Notes under the pieces: model-generated | What the model was told of the DNA's origin: nothing | Database searches by the model: none | What the model saw: only the letters and a program-made list of their open reading frames with translations | Program-made: the position numbers and the translations under genes | Source: Trichuris trichiura | Lineage: Eukaryota > Nematoda > Enoplea > Trichinellida > Trichuridae | Assembly: GCA_037903355.1 (NCBI GenBank) | Contig: JBAJFE010000014.1 | Span: forward strand, 3,844,001 to 3,908,000 | DNA length: 64,000 nt | Direction: 5' to 3' | In this document: piece after piece, positions 33,701 to 45,000 of the stretch | How positions within the stretch are numbered: position 1 is the first letter of the stretch | Layout: every line of letters starts with the position of its first letter

Positions 33701-36700
33701 GGCCCACGCATTACGGGAGACAGAGCTTTTCTGCGATTTTCAAAATTACTGGCGAGCAAACGTGGCTGAACGAAGCTTAAGTATTGACGATTTTCGTACT
33801 GTTGATCATTGGCTGTTTTAACAGGACGATAATTTCATATTCAAAGATATAGTTTATCCAGTTGAGCGAATTTTTTATTTAGCGGGGCTTTAGGAAAGCA
33901 TGACGCTGCGAATTGATTACTCTGACTTCCAACAACTCGTAACGTTAACTATGGAAAGTGATGGTTTCTGAAAGCTCTGTTAAGTAGAAGTTTGTTCGGG
34001 TCTTGTATGTTCCCTCCCAACCGGAAGTTGAGGCGGCAACTTCAAAGCCGGTCACGTGACCATTACTACGTCACCTGAACAATGGCTGACCTAAGCTATT
34101 GTTCACTGTGTACACATGCGAGCGATGCGTATCAGCAAACGAACCGTGCACATCTGGAAACAGTTCGCCGTTCTGCTCATTGTTTCCAAGTGCGTTCTAT
34201 AACCCCGCCGGCCGTCCTGACCTGCCTAAGCCTAAGCCTAAGCCTAAGCCTAAGCCTAAACCTTATCTCCTTGTGCAGCAGACCCTTGCCCTGTAGAAAC
34301 ACCACAGCGGCCTTTTCGTCTGGGACTGTCTCCTGCAGCCACTCTATGCCCCTCCGCATATTGCGCCTTCTCCGTGCCACCTTCAAGGTTCCTCCACTTG
34401 TCGATGGCAAGTTGTCACTAGATCCCGGGACAGACATAACGCAGAATGAGATTTACCCTGTCTACCAAGGCACGCCTCAGCTCGGAAAGTTGACCTGCGA
34501 TGTTTTTCACGAATTCCTACACGACGTCTCAGCTTAAACACCTGCAGGCCCCATTGTGTTTCCCGTAACTTGAATGCATGCGCATCTGCTAAATTCCATC
34601 CTTTCACTAAACCTGACGATAACGTCCGTCCTGTTGCGCCGATAACAACCATTTATTACGCCGTAGATTCGCAGATAACGCTTTCAAGAAGCCGCCTCTA
34701 CTTCCGGTGCCCGCGAAACATACTAGACCCGTTTGTTCAAAGGAATAGCCGGTGTTACTTCCCTTTGACCGTTTGTTGCCGAAGGAAAGTTCTTGGCTCA
34801 TTGCATTATAATCTAATGAAGGTTGTTCAAGTCAGGCATTTTGCTCTGGATTCCCCTAAAACAACCTTTAAATGAAACCAAAAATTGAGAGTTCAGTTTC
34901 AACGGTGGTTCACCTTGCTGAAGGAGTCTGACGTTGTCTTGAAACCTTCCAAATAATTTTTCGTATACCAGTAAACCGTTAGAAAGAGTTATACCTTCAA
35001 TGTCAAAGCAGTACCTGGGTAACAGCTACTTGACTCGCTGTCGAGTTGATTGAAGACTGTGATCATATCAGCGATTCTTTACCACCTTAAAAACTACCGA
35101 CAGGGTGGTTCGAGATGATTCTGAAATCCCTGATGATTAAACACGTAAGGAATAGTTAAAGCGCATATTCTTAGCGAGGCACAAAATTTTCATCACTGTT
35201 TCTGCAGTGTGGACCCTGCAGAGTGATGTTTTGTTCAAAGCCGACGAGTGCTTAACGTTTGTTAACAAAAACAACTCTGATAAAATGAAGGACATGGTCG
35301 ACAGCATTCTTGACGTGTATGATAAAGAGTCTGTCAGCAATGAACTAAGGTGCTTATAGGTGACTCAGTCGTTATTGGTGCCCTAGGTAGATTACTTATT
35401 CAATTATTCCAGAAAGAATTGGGCTCAAAGCAGGCATTGCTTCTCAAATGCCACTCTGCAATCCTTCAGTCTCAACTTTGGCTTTGTCCTGTTATGAAGG
35501 CATAGGAAGGAGAATCAAAGGTTTGAAGCAAATATCAAACTTCTTGGTGCTTATTCAGCCGAGTTCCAAGCTTGAGAACACTTTTAAAAAGTGAGGAGTT
35601 TTCTTCTGTATCAGCTTTCCTATGCTTAGGCTTACTGCTTTGTATATGGCCGTATGTCAAAGAAATCTATTGTTATGTCAAAGAAACAGGACGGGTATTG
35701 TTACAGAGATTCAAGGAAAAGTTAACAAATACATCAAGATGGAAGTAGTGAAGCATAGGTACCTGAGAACAGGTGTTAGTTTTCACGTTAGAGCTGATGG
35801 CGGAACTCTTGGGTGCGCCTCACCTTGTCGTAAGTTACAAGCATATGGAGAAGAGACATACTAGATGAAAAGCAACAACAAAAGGACGATAGCAAACTTC
35901 GAATCCCGGAACGATAATGGAGAAATTATAAATTCTGTGATGCTGGAGCATGTTGCTAAACGCAAGAGCTATCTTACAGCTATGCAACTCTGCGAAGGAA
36001 GAGAAAAATAAAAGAAGCTTTGTACATAACTCACAATAATTCCACGAATAAAGATAATAGCATGCTAGTAAGCAATCGTCTTAGTGTACCTGATTCACGA
36101 ATTCAGCTATTGCTTAATGTACAGGATTTAAACTATTTCTTATAAATTCGACCAAATCTTTTGTGTCTTTAAGTTAGTCCACTAACCCGTACGCAAAAGA
36201 CAGGATAAAAAGAGGCTCTCTTAAGCTTTGTAGTTTCTGACTTTTCTAATGTCTAGCAAGAAATGTTTTTTCTGAACATTCAGAATACTGTACAGGGTCG
36301 ACGTCTTCCAAATACTCGAGCATAAATGCGTGCATTCCATTGATAACCGCGATCCATTTCCGTGGTTCAGCATTTGCTCTCCAGTTGCAGACACTGGTGG
36401 CGAACGAAAGGAATGGTCATGTGTATGTGAAAGTTTGCCAGCCCCATGTATCCCAATCAAAGTTGTTCTCAGTGAAAAGCGTATTCCGCTTTCATGAGCT
36501 ACCTCGAAATACATGTACATTTTCTTACTGGCTATTGAGCAGCAGTGTTGAATATGTTTGCACAGGCTATTTAGAAAGCTGCATGCTTGTTACGCGGGTT
36601 TTTATGTTACATACCAACATTTACGACAGTGAAGCTTATCCCGAAAGTTCTGGTTTTTAAAAAGACATCAGTAGGACGTCTCTTTTGCGTATAGGTTTTG

Positions 36701-39700
36701 AAGTTCTAGAAAACGGTTTAAGAGAGGGGTGTATTTTTGTGTGCATATAAGGTTTTTTATGATGGAATAAATTGTATTCATGATCCACTCGCGACTATTC
36801 GCTTTCTATGAGACCTTATCTGTTTGGCCTTGAACGTCGCCCGTTGTTGGGTGAATTGTGTTTGCCGTTTGTTCAGTCTCCTACGAATTCTTTTGTACTC
36901 TCTCTCGTCCCGCTGAAGTTGTGAATACTTAATAGGTATGTAGGACGAGTATAAGGCATGGTTTTCACATTCTTTTATCACTTGGTCACTTCTGCTGTGA
37001 CTTTTTTTGCCAATCCAATCAATTCCCACGGTGCCCATTGATTCGACAGCTGACATAGAAAGGTAATTCATTCGTTTAATCGGTTTCGCGTAAGTGGAAT
37101 GCTCGGATGTTAATAAAAAATTTTGTACCATTTGAATTGTAACCGATCAGCCAAAATGGCTGAAATGATTTAATTACCTTTGAATTTCTTGTTTTCAATT
37201 CTGAGCGTTTCCTTAAGTTGATGATTAGTAGCTTATGTTTTGCATAAAACCTATGTTATTACGTGCACTTTGACTGCTGCGTTACTTTTTCAGCGTTCCT
37301 TGAAATTAGAGTCAACTAGTTGTTCAGCCCATAGCCTCGCTTGTAAGTAATCTTCAAAGTGCAATTGTTAGAGTGATTCAGGTCAGCACCATTTCTGAAA
37401 TATCTTCCTGCGCGTGAATGCGTTAGTTCTACGGCAGCCCTGGAAAAGCGAGTTAAGCGTTCTTGCTTCCGTTGCTCAGGCGTCAGCGAAGATATATGCT
37501 GGCAGATTTTTGACTGCAGTCTTATCGCATTTAATATAGCCGTAATATTTCCGTTTTAGGTGGACGCAACTGATTTTTTGCTCTCCACGTCTGCCTATGT
37601 TATAGCGCATAAATTAGCTCGTATAGTCGCATTTCATCATCATTGTTCAGTCCAACAGGTGTACTGCAGGACGATTGTTTCTGTCTGCTGAAGGAACGGA
37701 ATAAGAAATTTTACTTAAACTCCTTGGTATAGATTTAGGTTGGGCGTTACGCTCAGAGGTATTGCAACTAACGTTTAGCCTTAAATGTTGACTCTGCCGA
37801 ACCGTTTGATATGAAAAAGTGTATACAGTTGAACCTCCAAAATTGGCCACCTCTATATGGCAACCACCTCCCTAAGTTGACAGAATTTTGACCAGTTGGT
37901 TTGTCCGCACGTTAATAAGCGCAAGGTCAACAACCTCCGTGGAAAGTTGACCGCTTTAGCCATGTCGTGGTATATGGACGCAATGCTAATTTGCTTTCTG
38001 TAAGTTGACCAGTCTGTTGAGTGGACAGCTTACGGAGATTCAACTGCGATTTATTTAGCCGAGTCACTTATACCCACAGCTTTCCTATGTTGACCACCTC
38101 TTATGTTGATCAGTTTTTCCCAGCCTGTTGGGTGGTCAACTTAGCATGGTCCAACTGTACTTGTTCCAGACGACTGATCTGAGTCATGTGCTACTCCTTT
38201 TCTTTATGTTGCGTCACTGTGCTGAAAGTTTTAAAAGTTGCATGCATTCCACACAGTTAATTTTAGTCTTCTATGTCGTCCATGATTTGTCGCAAAGAAG
38301 TTGTGGAGTTCAGGTTATTTAATATATGTAAGTATTAAGGAAATAGAGACATGCATCTGAGGTGACGGTAAACCGGTTTTAACGTAACAGAGTATTTAAA
38401 CTGCGGAGCTTTCGGTACAAGTCGCGTCTTGCTTTGTTAAAATTACGTAAACACACATAGTTCATTCCAACGGGGACGGGACAAGATGCATCTCGGAAGT
38501 TCCGCTGTTTTAATTTTCTTACACCTTAAAACGGGTTCATCACGAATTGAAATATGAAAGCATGTATGCCTGTCATCAAACATCCAGTATTTAGGGCATG
38601 GGGTTGCTATTTCGAATTTAACCAATAAAATGACCTCGAGTGAAGGCTTGCGCACGGTTGTGTAACCTACAGGGCTATTTTCTTCGATTAGACGGATCGA
38701 TTTAATCAGTCAGTCCTTGGACGTTTATGAAGTCAGGCGTCAGGCTGTTTTTTTTACTCAGCTTTCTTACAGATGTACAAACTGAGGGTGGACAGAGAGA
38801 ACGTCAAAGTTCCTTCTTACCTCTATCGTTCCTACAACGAGTTTTTGGAACTTTTAGAAGCGGTATATTACCGGTGAGACGTTTTCCCTTGACGAAATTG
38901 AATTTATCGCAAACTGCTTGAAATTATGCGTTTTTATTTATGTTTTATCTTTATTTTCTAGCTTTCCTTTAGTCAAAGTTCATAGCCTCCCTCGTGGTAG
39001 ATCCCTTAGAAGCAACGTACGCGTCGTAGCATTACGTCGTCAACTGGAAATTCGGTTCTTTCTTCGGTCTCTTTTCATGCACGCGGAAGAAGTCGCCCAT
39101 GTGAACATACATGCTACATCATTGTGATTGTAATTAATGAATTATTTTATTTAGAGTGATTTGGTCTATACATTTTTCCATCCTATCTTTCGCGACGAGC
39201 GTGCGGACATAATGAGCAAGACTACGCAAGGTTTCTCTTAGTCCTTTTGCATTTAAGGTCGCAATGCATGCATTCTTTTTAGGAACTAAGCCAATGAATC
39301 AGTCAACAATCAGTGGAGAGATCAAAGTTCAGGTTGCATTTTGTCAGGGAATGCTGGAAGTCTTCATTAACCATGCTCGAAACTTGGTATACGAATTAAT
39401 TGATGTCAATTTCCAACCGAATGATGCCATTGCATTGCCAGAGTCTCATAAATGGATCTCACTTTCCGGATACCTATGTTAAGTGCTACCTCCGTCCTGA
39501 TAGAAGACGCTGGTCAAAGAAGAAAACTAGAATAATTCGTGGAACGCGGGATCCCACTTTCAATGAAATGGTGGACCACGTCCGTTTTAATGCGTTTATA
39601 CGTTACAAAGTTCTGCCTACTTTTAGTTTATATACAGGTGCTTGTCCAGCCAGCTGGTGACTAAGTCTTTGGAGATAACCGTATGGCACCATGATATCTT

Positions 39701-39812
39701 GAAAGAGAACACTTTTCTCGGTGGCATAGTAATTCCAATGGAAAATCTTTGCACTATAAGCGGTTTCAAGATAAACGAATGGTTCCGACTAGAAAACCGG
39801 CCAGCATGGTAA
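24722..39812 (+). CDS. Class II phosphoinositide 3-kinase catalytic subunit (PIK3C2)
   Basis: Makes PI3P / PI(3,4)P2 on endocytic membranes. Exons: 24722-25810, 25865-25997, 26048-26160, [unresolved], 29456-29683, 29743-29866, 29926-30107, 30161-30269, 30462-30607, 30895-31083, 31131-31224, 31274-31368, 31417-31600, 31654-31842, 31889-32018, 32070-32209, 32262-32431, 32478-32637, 32675-32928, 32981-33056, 38773-38873, 38962-39100, 39155-39230, 39283-39386, 39442-39593, 39638-39812. About 1,515 residues. Order is the class II one: Ras-binding, C2 ([11 protein letters not shown]), helical (WEKRVYL...VQWLSK), kinase, PX ([15 protein letters not shown]...), C2 ([11 protein letters not shown]). 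Kinase marks: Lys in [26 protein letters not shown], and the class II activation loop [13 protein letters not shown]. One small exon between 26161 and 29455 is missing because phases do not match; a 37-nt intron at 32638 removes a usually conserved segment. Confidence 0.92.
27370..28570 (+). pseudogene. Decayed Tigger/pogo transposase in a PI3-kinase intron
   Basis: Frames 27400-27470 ([11 protein letters not shown], end of the CENP-B DNA-binding region), 27504-27755 ([20 protein letters not shown], matching the Tigger DDE block), 27871-28086 ([20 protein letters not shown], the 'MDQGVIATFKAYYLRR' block) and 28141-28359 are all in sense order but broken by stops and frameshifts. The host copy is non-functional. 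Terminal repeats were not found. Confidence 0.75.
34224..34259. repeat. Interstitial telomere-like array (GCCTAA)6
   Basis: Six perfect tandem copies of GCCTAA, the reverse complement of the nematode telomere unit TTAGGC, preceded by cct and followed by acctta (a decayed copy). It lies inside the large PX-splitting intron, far from any chromosome end visible here. The Leu-Ser / Lys-Pro / Leu-Arg dipeptide frames across it are artefacts of the repeat. Confidence 0.9.
36778..37131 (-). CDS. Hypothetical basic protein nested antisense in a PI3-kinase intron
   Basis: 117 codons from a true ATG (37131) to TGA (36778) without introns. The C-terminal half is strongly basic and charged ([20 protein letters not shown], then [12 protein letters not shown]), resembling a nuclear or nucleic-acid-binding tail. 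The Asn-to-Arg spacing does not fit a bZIP basic region, so no family is assigned. It may be a small intron-nested gene or a chance frame. Confidence 0.3.
   Translation of the reverse strand: MVQNFLLTSEHSTYAKPIKRMNYLSMSAVESMGTVGIDWIGKKSHSRSDQVIKECENHALYSSYIPIKYSQLQRDEREYKRIRRRLNKRQTQFTQQRATFKAKQIRSHRKRIVASGS
37826..38157. mobile_element. Tigger/pogo-type MITE
   Basis: 332 bp bounded by TA on both sides (37824-37825 and 38158-38159). Inverted ends CAGTTGAACC and GGTCCAACTG, extending inward through ...TTGGCCACC / GGTGGTCAAC. The interior contains several more short gttgacc / ggtcaac repeats and no coding sequence. Similar motifs mark the right end of the Tigger relic at 56872, so that family could have mobilised it. 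Confidence 0.75.
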
Positions 39813-39963
39813 CCTCATTGCACTCGATGCTCAGCCAGTCTCCCGCGGCGAAATACTAACGCTTTAGGATTTGGGTTCTTGTTAATAAACTGTTTTATCC
39901 GTTCGAAATTGAGGAAGATTTTAGCGTGGCCGTTGTTCTCTTACTAAGGTGGCTTATCGATTG

Positions 39964-40716
39964 ATGGTAAACGAATTGTTTGCAGAAATGGCAAATACAA
40001 AGTGGCAATATGCTAGGAAATTTGAGCGCTTGGATACTTGCTTGTTAGACACGTGGATTGTTGTCCGATTAGACGGTTGCGGCTTCAAAGGTTTCTCAGC
40101 TGAGCACTCCTTCATTAAGCCGAACGACACTCGTGCTTTAAACCTAATGTCCGCTGCAGCGAAGCATGTTATGAGCAATCACAAAGACATTCGGATCGCG
40201 TACGGCCAAAGTGATGAATATAGCTTCGTACTTTGCAAAGGGACGAATTTGTGGAATCGTCGAATGTCAAAGATTGTTTCTATACTAACCAGCCTGTTTA
40301 CTTCGGCCTATGTTTTTAATTGGCCTAACTTCTTTCCCGACAATGCTCTCAAGCGACCACCGTGTTTTGACGGTAGGGCTGTACTTTATCCAAACGATGC
40401 AACCATGATGGACTATTTGAAATGGCGACAAGCCGACTGTCACATAAATAACTTGTATAATACGGCGTTTTGGAAGCTCGTCTTGGAGCTAGGGTTGACT
40501 TGTGCTGAAGCGCAAGTACGCCTACGCGGGTCAACTTCTGCAGACAAAAACGAACTACTGTTCAGTACGTTTAACACGAATTATAACAATGAGCCACAAC
40601 TGTTCCGCAAAGGTACTGTACTCTGGCGTAGTCAGGATGGCGAAACAATACAATCTGGCAATATTAGTCTTATAGCGGACAATTTTTGGCAGGAAAACAA
40701 GCATTTGCTTAGGTAG
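39964..40716 (+). CDS. THG1L: tRNA-His guanylyltransferase
   Basis: Adds the G at position -1 of tRNA-His, the identity mark for histidyl-tRNA synthetase. Single exon, 250 residues from ATG 39964; a second ATG at 39988 begins MANTKWQYARKFE, which is where the core family starts, so the first eight codons may be optional. Family marks: VVRLDGCGFKGFS with the metal-binding aspartate, IAYGQSDEYSFV with the second aspartate, FDGRAVLYP, WRQADCHINNLYNT and STSADKNELLFS. The length fits. It starts 151 bp after the PI3-kinase stop, in the same direction. It is intronless, unlike the PI3-kinase and CHCHD7 genes on either side. Confidence 0.93.
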   Translation: MVNELFAEMANTKWQYARKFERLDTCLLDTWIVVRLDGCGFKGFSAEHSFIKPNDTRALNLMSAAAKHVMSNHKDIRIAYGQSDEYSFVLCKGTNLWNRRMSKIVSILTSLFTSAYVFNWPNFFPDNALKRPPCFDGRAVLYPNDATMMDYLKWRQADCHINNLYNTAFWKLVLELGLTCAEAQVRLRGSTSADKNELLFSTFNTNYNNEPQLFRKGTVLWRSQDGETIQSGNISLIADNFWQENKHLLR

Positions 40717-41643
40717 CCAGTATGGATGAAAGGAGCACGCGTCTCCCTTCGCTGAATGGCTCGTTTTTACTTCCGCCATTAAAGTCGAAAGCGGCTGCTG
40801 TTTTACTACATTGGTACCATTTCAGAAATTAAAAAAACAGCAATTTCATATTTGCGTGTATGCTTGGCAATTTAACTGAAAATTGTTTACTGCAAATGCC
40901 CGCTAGAGCCAATGTAATGCCAGCTGACCATTACCAAGTCTTGCGCTTCAATCTCTAACGCTACTGGCAAAGAGTTTGTTTCAGTAGTGTATTTATGGTT
41001 TGACCATAGGATTGCTCATTTTATTTTTATTTTTAGCTTGACAATGCAATTAACTAGTGGGTTCGACGGCTGAGTCAGCTTTTGTTTTGTTCCTAATCAC
41101 GTGGTGATAATGTTCGATTTAGCAGGGTTATCCTATTTACAGGACGTTTCATAAGTCACGATGTGTTTGTATACGTTGTTATTATTGGGCTATTCCAGAC
41201 ATGTTTGAAGCCGGGGCAAATAGCCCTTGTACGCTGACGTGCAAATAGTGGTAGAACAACCTTCCCTGCTAAATATGCGTTGGTTAATCAAGCGTCCGCA
41301 GGGAATGCAATTCATTTGCCAGTGTTCCATGACATACGCAGTCTGCCTCAACCTTGTTTATGGAGAAGTGAATAGTAGCAACTGGCCACACGTTTAATTT
41401 TTTGTTATCTTTTCGCTGTCGCTGTTTGCTATATGTATATATAAATTCAAAATGTGGTGACGCTTGGTCGTTCAAGTTCCAACATAGGTGTCGCTGAGAT
41501 CAACCAGTAGTTTTTACCGTTTTTTAATGAGAAATCGATAGTGAAATGTGACCACGCGATCAGCTGCTATCGCTTCGCAGCAGAGATAACAGAGCGGATC
41601 GTTCCTGCGCGGAGAGAAATTCAGTGTAGCGTTAACTGTTGCC
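40717..41643. other. Intergenic, nothing supported
   Basis: Between THG1 and CHCHD7. Short frames only, no repeat recognised. The minus frame at 41284-41475 lacks family resemblance. Confidence 0.4.
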
Positions 41644-42019
41644 ATGCGGGAGCAGCAAGCCAGCATCATTACGAAACGTCGGCAGAGTGAGAATAGATTT
41701 GACCATAGCGGCTGTGAGAAGGTGACTTCTTGAGTACTCTGCTTTCAGCACAAACTTTCCATTCGTTCTACTTGCAGGAGGCAAAGATTTCCATGCAGTG
41801 CATAATTAATTCAAATGGAGATAACGCGCTTTGTCGGAAGGAATCGCAGAACTACAATCTTTGCCGTGCTTTCTGGGTAAAACTGCTCAGAAGTTTCTTT
41901 TATTCATATTATTTATACAGGACCGTATCAAGAAGGAGCGTTTAGCTAAAGGCCAGTCGCCAGCATTGCCTTCGGCTGAAGAGCGCAATCAGATTTTGCA
42001 GAAGCACTTTGATTCTTAA
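41644..42019 (+). CDS. CHCHD7: CHCHD7 / COX23-type twin-cysteine mitochondrial protein
   Basis: Three exons, 41644-41721, 41778-41876 and 41921-42019, all phase 0, introns of 56 and 44 nt, total 91 residues (human about 85). CHCH fold: a cysteine in FDHSGCEKEA, then C-10-C (MQC...ALC), then C-9-C (CRKESQNYNLC). The C-terminal family signature is LCRAFWDRIKKERLAKG followed by LPSAEERNQIL. This protein of the mitochondrial intermembrane space acts in cytochrome c oxidase assembly. The start ATG at 41644 is the first in the open frame. Confidence 0.88.
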
Positions 42020-45000
42020 GCGCAGCTTGTTTGTTGTTTTGTTGGGAGCACTTTAGGAAATACGAAATGCCATGGGAATTTTCCGTTATAGTAGTTGATG
42101 CTTCTGAATCGATTGTTAGGAACGCAGACTGTTCGAAGTAAAATTCAGCTTTTGCAACGCTGAATTGCATCTATGAAAAAGAACTGCGGCCAGCGGCTCT
42201 TCGTCCCAAATTTGACAACTCATAAAATTTCAAATGGAGCGATCGACGTTAATTCAACAGGGCGTTGGTGTGCTCCTGTTTTGCATTGACGAGCGTTAAT
42301 ATATACTTCTATCAAAATTGCAAAATTGAAGTGTGTTACAAAGCGTGCGGTGTTGCAAGCTTAGATTAACATCCTGTGCACGTAGGCTTCATCCTTCCTT
42401 GATGTAACTCAACTTTGAACAGCGGGTGGTTGTACTGACTGACACTGGAACGATTGCAAACAGTGTTTTTTTTACCCTTTCGCACGTAGGCTCCCGTTGC
42501 TGACTGAATTGGTCAACGTCTTCTTCTGCACGTTTTACTTCTTTTTCTGTCCAATGGCTGAGTTTCTTTTACGAGCAATTTCGTTTCCTAAAATAGAGGT
42601 TCTGCCAACGAAGCATGCAGTTTCTTGCGGATAGACATCGTCTAACTAAACCGCTGCTTCTATTCAAGCAATGTTTGAACGATGGCAGCGCATGCGGGGC
42701 TAAATTATGTGCATATGAAAGCACTGAAATAGACAACTGTCCTTTAGGCATAGCGCATGATCATCAAGCGGCAGCTTTATCGTTTAACAAGCAGTCTGTA
42801 TTTGTCGGCTAGTAATTCTGCGCTGCGAAAATGTTATACGTACGTTGACTATATGCCAGACTGATGGTGCTTCAAGCTTCCACTATCTCCACCCGATTGA
42901 GTTGTGAAGTGGTGCGAGGACACAGAAAAACGGGCGATAGGCGGCTTACGCGAAATCTTCTTGCGGATAATATTAGTATTTCACTATTTTCTAACGGGGT
43001 GACTTGAGAATTTTGGGAGCGGGTGTTAAGTTTTCAGGGGGGAGGCAATAGAACACTGGTTCTCATGGAAGCAACAAACGCTAAGAGGCGCTGATTAAAA
43101 CCAGACCAAACAATATTTCCCGCAGCCCTAAAAACAGAAAGCACAAGCTCTCGGCTGGGGATCTTTGCCCTTTACTTCCATGAGAATCTTTCGACAAGAG
43201 TCTTAGGCTTGATTACATGTTTTTTCTTTCGATGGGTGGCAATAACGTAAAATCGTTTGAAACCATTAACCTAAACTATGTTGAACGGTAAGAATAATTC
43301 TCGCCTTAGGCTACTCTCCATAGGTTTCATGGTTAAATACATACTCTTTTAATCCTTGAATAGGGCTTTCGTAAAAGGAACATATGTTCTCATGCTTGAA
43401 ATCGCGATACGTCAGTTTAATTGGTATTTCCTAAGTTTTTAATTCACTTGCGTTCGATCGTCAGTATTTCTTTTAACCTGTTTTTCCGGTCAGTGGAAGC
43501 CAAAGTTTAAGCGAAAACTATTACTGTCGGCATTAGCATAGAGCTTCCGAAGCAAGCGGGTTTTGTCTTCACTGTTCATTCTGCATGCAAGCGGGTATAC
43601 TTCTTCAACCCAATATGATAATGCATTTGAAAAAACGACTTGAAATGAAGACAATGTCTCTGACTGATTTCCTGTTTCATAGTAATTTGTAAAACCCCAT
43701 ATCGATTGCGCTTTTTACTAGCTCGTTCACTACACCGGCGCAATGACCACGCAATTGTGCAAGGACGTATGAACAAGGTGTAATAAACGCCAAAGGCATG
43801 TTGGCGGGTGGCCAGGCCAAGTCTGTCAGTGCCCTGCAGTAAGAACACCATAGGACAAAAACGCGCATACCATAACTTTCTATGAAAAATACATATGACC
43901 ATTTACGGTCGTCAGACTGCGGCTAAGGTGTGATAACTCGGCACGAAAAAGGTGAAGTCAAACAAGTTGAACTTAGCCGCAAAAGTACAGAAAGTGGGCT
44001 GACAGCACGCCGCTAACTTTTTGACCTATTCTCCAAGGAAGTTTTCTCGTCTTCCATGAGAGCGCTACCAACACATTGAAATTCGTAAAAACTGCTGCAA
44101 AAGAAGTCTTTATGAATCAGCACTTCGCGTAACCTATTTACGCGAAAATCAATATGGTATAATTTCTTTAGCAACAAAAACTTAACCCTAAGCTATTCTA
44201 CTTTTGCTTCGTCATCTTGTTTCAGATGAGCAAGATCGATGAGTTAAACATTATTACGAAGTCTCACGTATCCGTCAAAAACGACCTTGCCACGCTGTCT
44301 TTTCTGGAAGTAGCCGACACGCTAATTTCTCGCATTGAAGAGCATTTGTTTAATTGACTTTATTCGCGTAAACTTGGTAAGAGTATCACAAAGAAGAAAC
44401 AGCAAGGAAGAGCAGCTTTTCTTTGTGTGAATGATTTCATTGCTCAGTTTAACTGTGTACAGGAATTATTAATAAAAGCAGCACCATAAACTGTCATCTT
44501 GTAATACAGCTATTTTGTTTCTTCGTATGCGAACAAACGTTTTATTTTAAATAACAAAACTTTTAGGTTTACCTGATCCTTCATAAGGGTTTCGCTGATG
44601 ACGAATCAGGTGGGCTCAGGAAAGGACGTGGTTTTTAAGACAAGAAAATTCGCCTACTTAACGAGAAACAAGCTGTGTTAACATATGAAAGCATGCCAGA
44701 CGTAATAATATATGGAAGCTCAGCGATGCGTCAATTATTGATACCTTCTGCGAAATATGTTAATAAGTGATTTTGTCGCTGGGCAAAAATCGTACAGGGT
44801 AATCACAAAACCATAGTTGGTATAACCTAGTTCACAGTTACGCTACGTGACCAGCGCATTACTCTGTTACTTCAAAATGTTAGTGGCGTCAGCTGGTTCT
44901 GCTTCCTTCCAGTATATACCCAGAGAATCTTGCTTGTTTATTTCAGTTACACAGTTGTTTCTAAGTAGCAAGTCACCATAAATTTTTTTATTATTAAAAA

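Larger units (their letters stand above)
33057..38772 (+). other. 5.7-kb PI3-kinase intron splitting the PX domain
   Basis: Donor GTAAGT after EKVY and acceptor CTTACAG before [10 protein letters not shown]; both halves of the PX domain are clear. Contents: the telomere-like array at 34224, a 117-residue antisense ORF at 36778-37131, and a Tigger-type MITE at 37826-38157. A plus-strand open stretch near 35200-35345 ([18 protein letters not shown]) has an exon-like look but no recognised family. The rest shows nothing I can support. Confidence 0.7.

Noticed and set aside
34082..34537. 151-codon ATG frame
   Set aside because: Part of its length is forced open by the GCCTAA array, and opposite-strand frames overlap it; no family resemblance.
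38400..38440. Fifth hammerhead-like copy (CCGAAAGCTCCGC on the minus strand)
   Set aside because: Only the GAAA arm matches; neither a stem II nor a CTGANGA box can be placed.
44227..44360. Small ORF after a TTTCAG acceptor (MSKIDELNII...)
   Set aside because: On careful reading the frame closes after about 28 codons; the longer reading needed an extra base.
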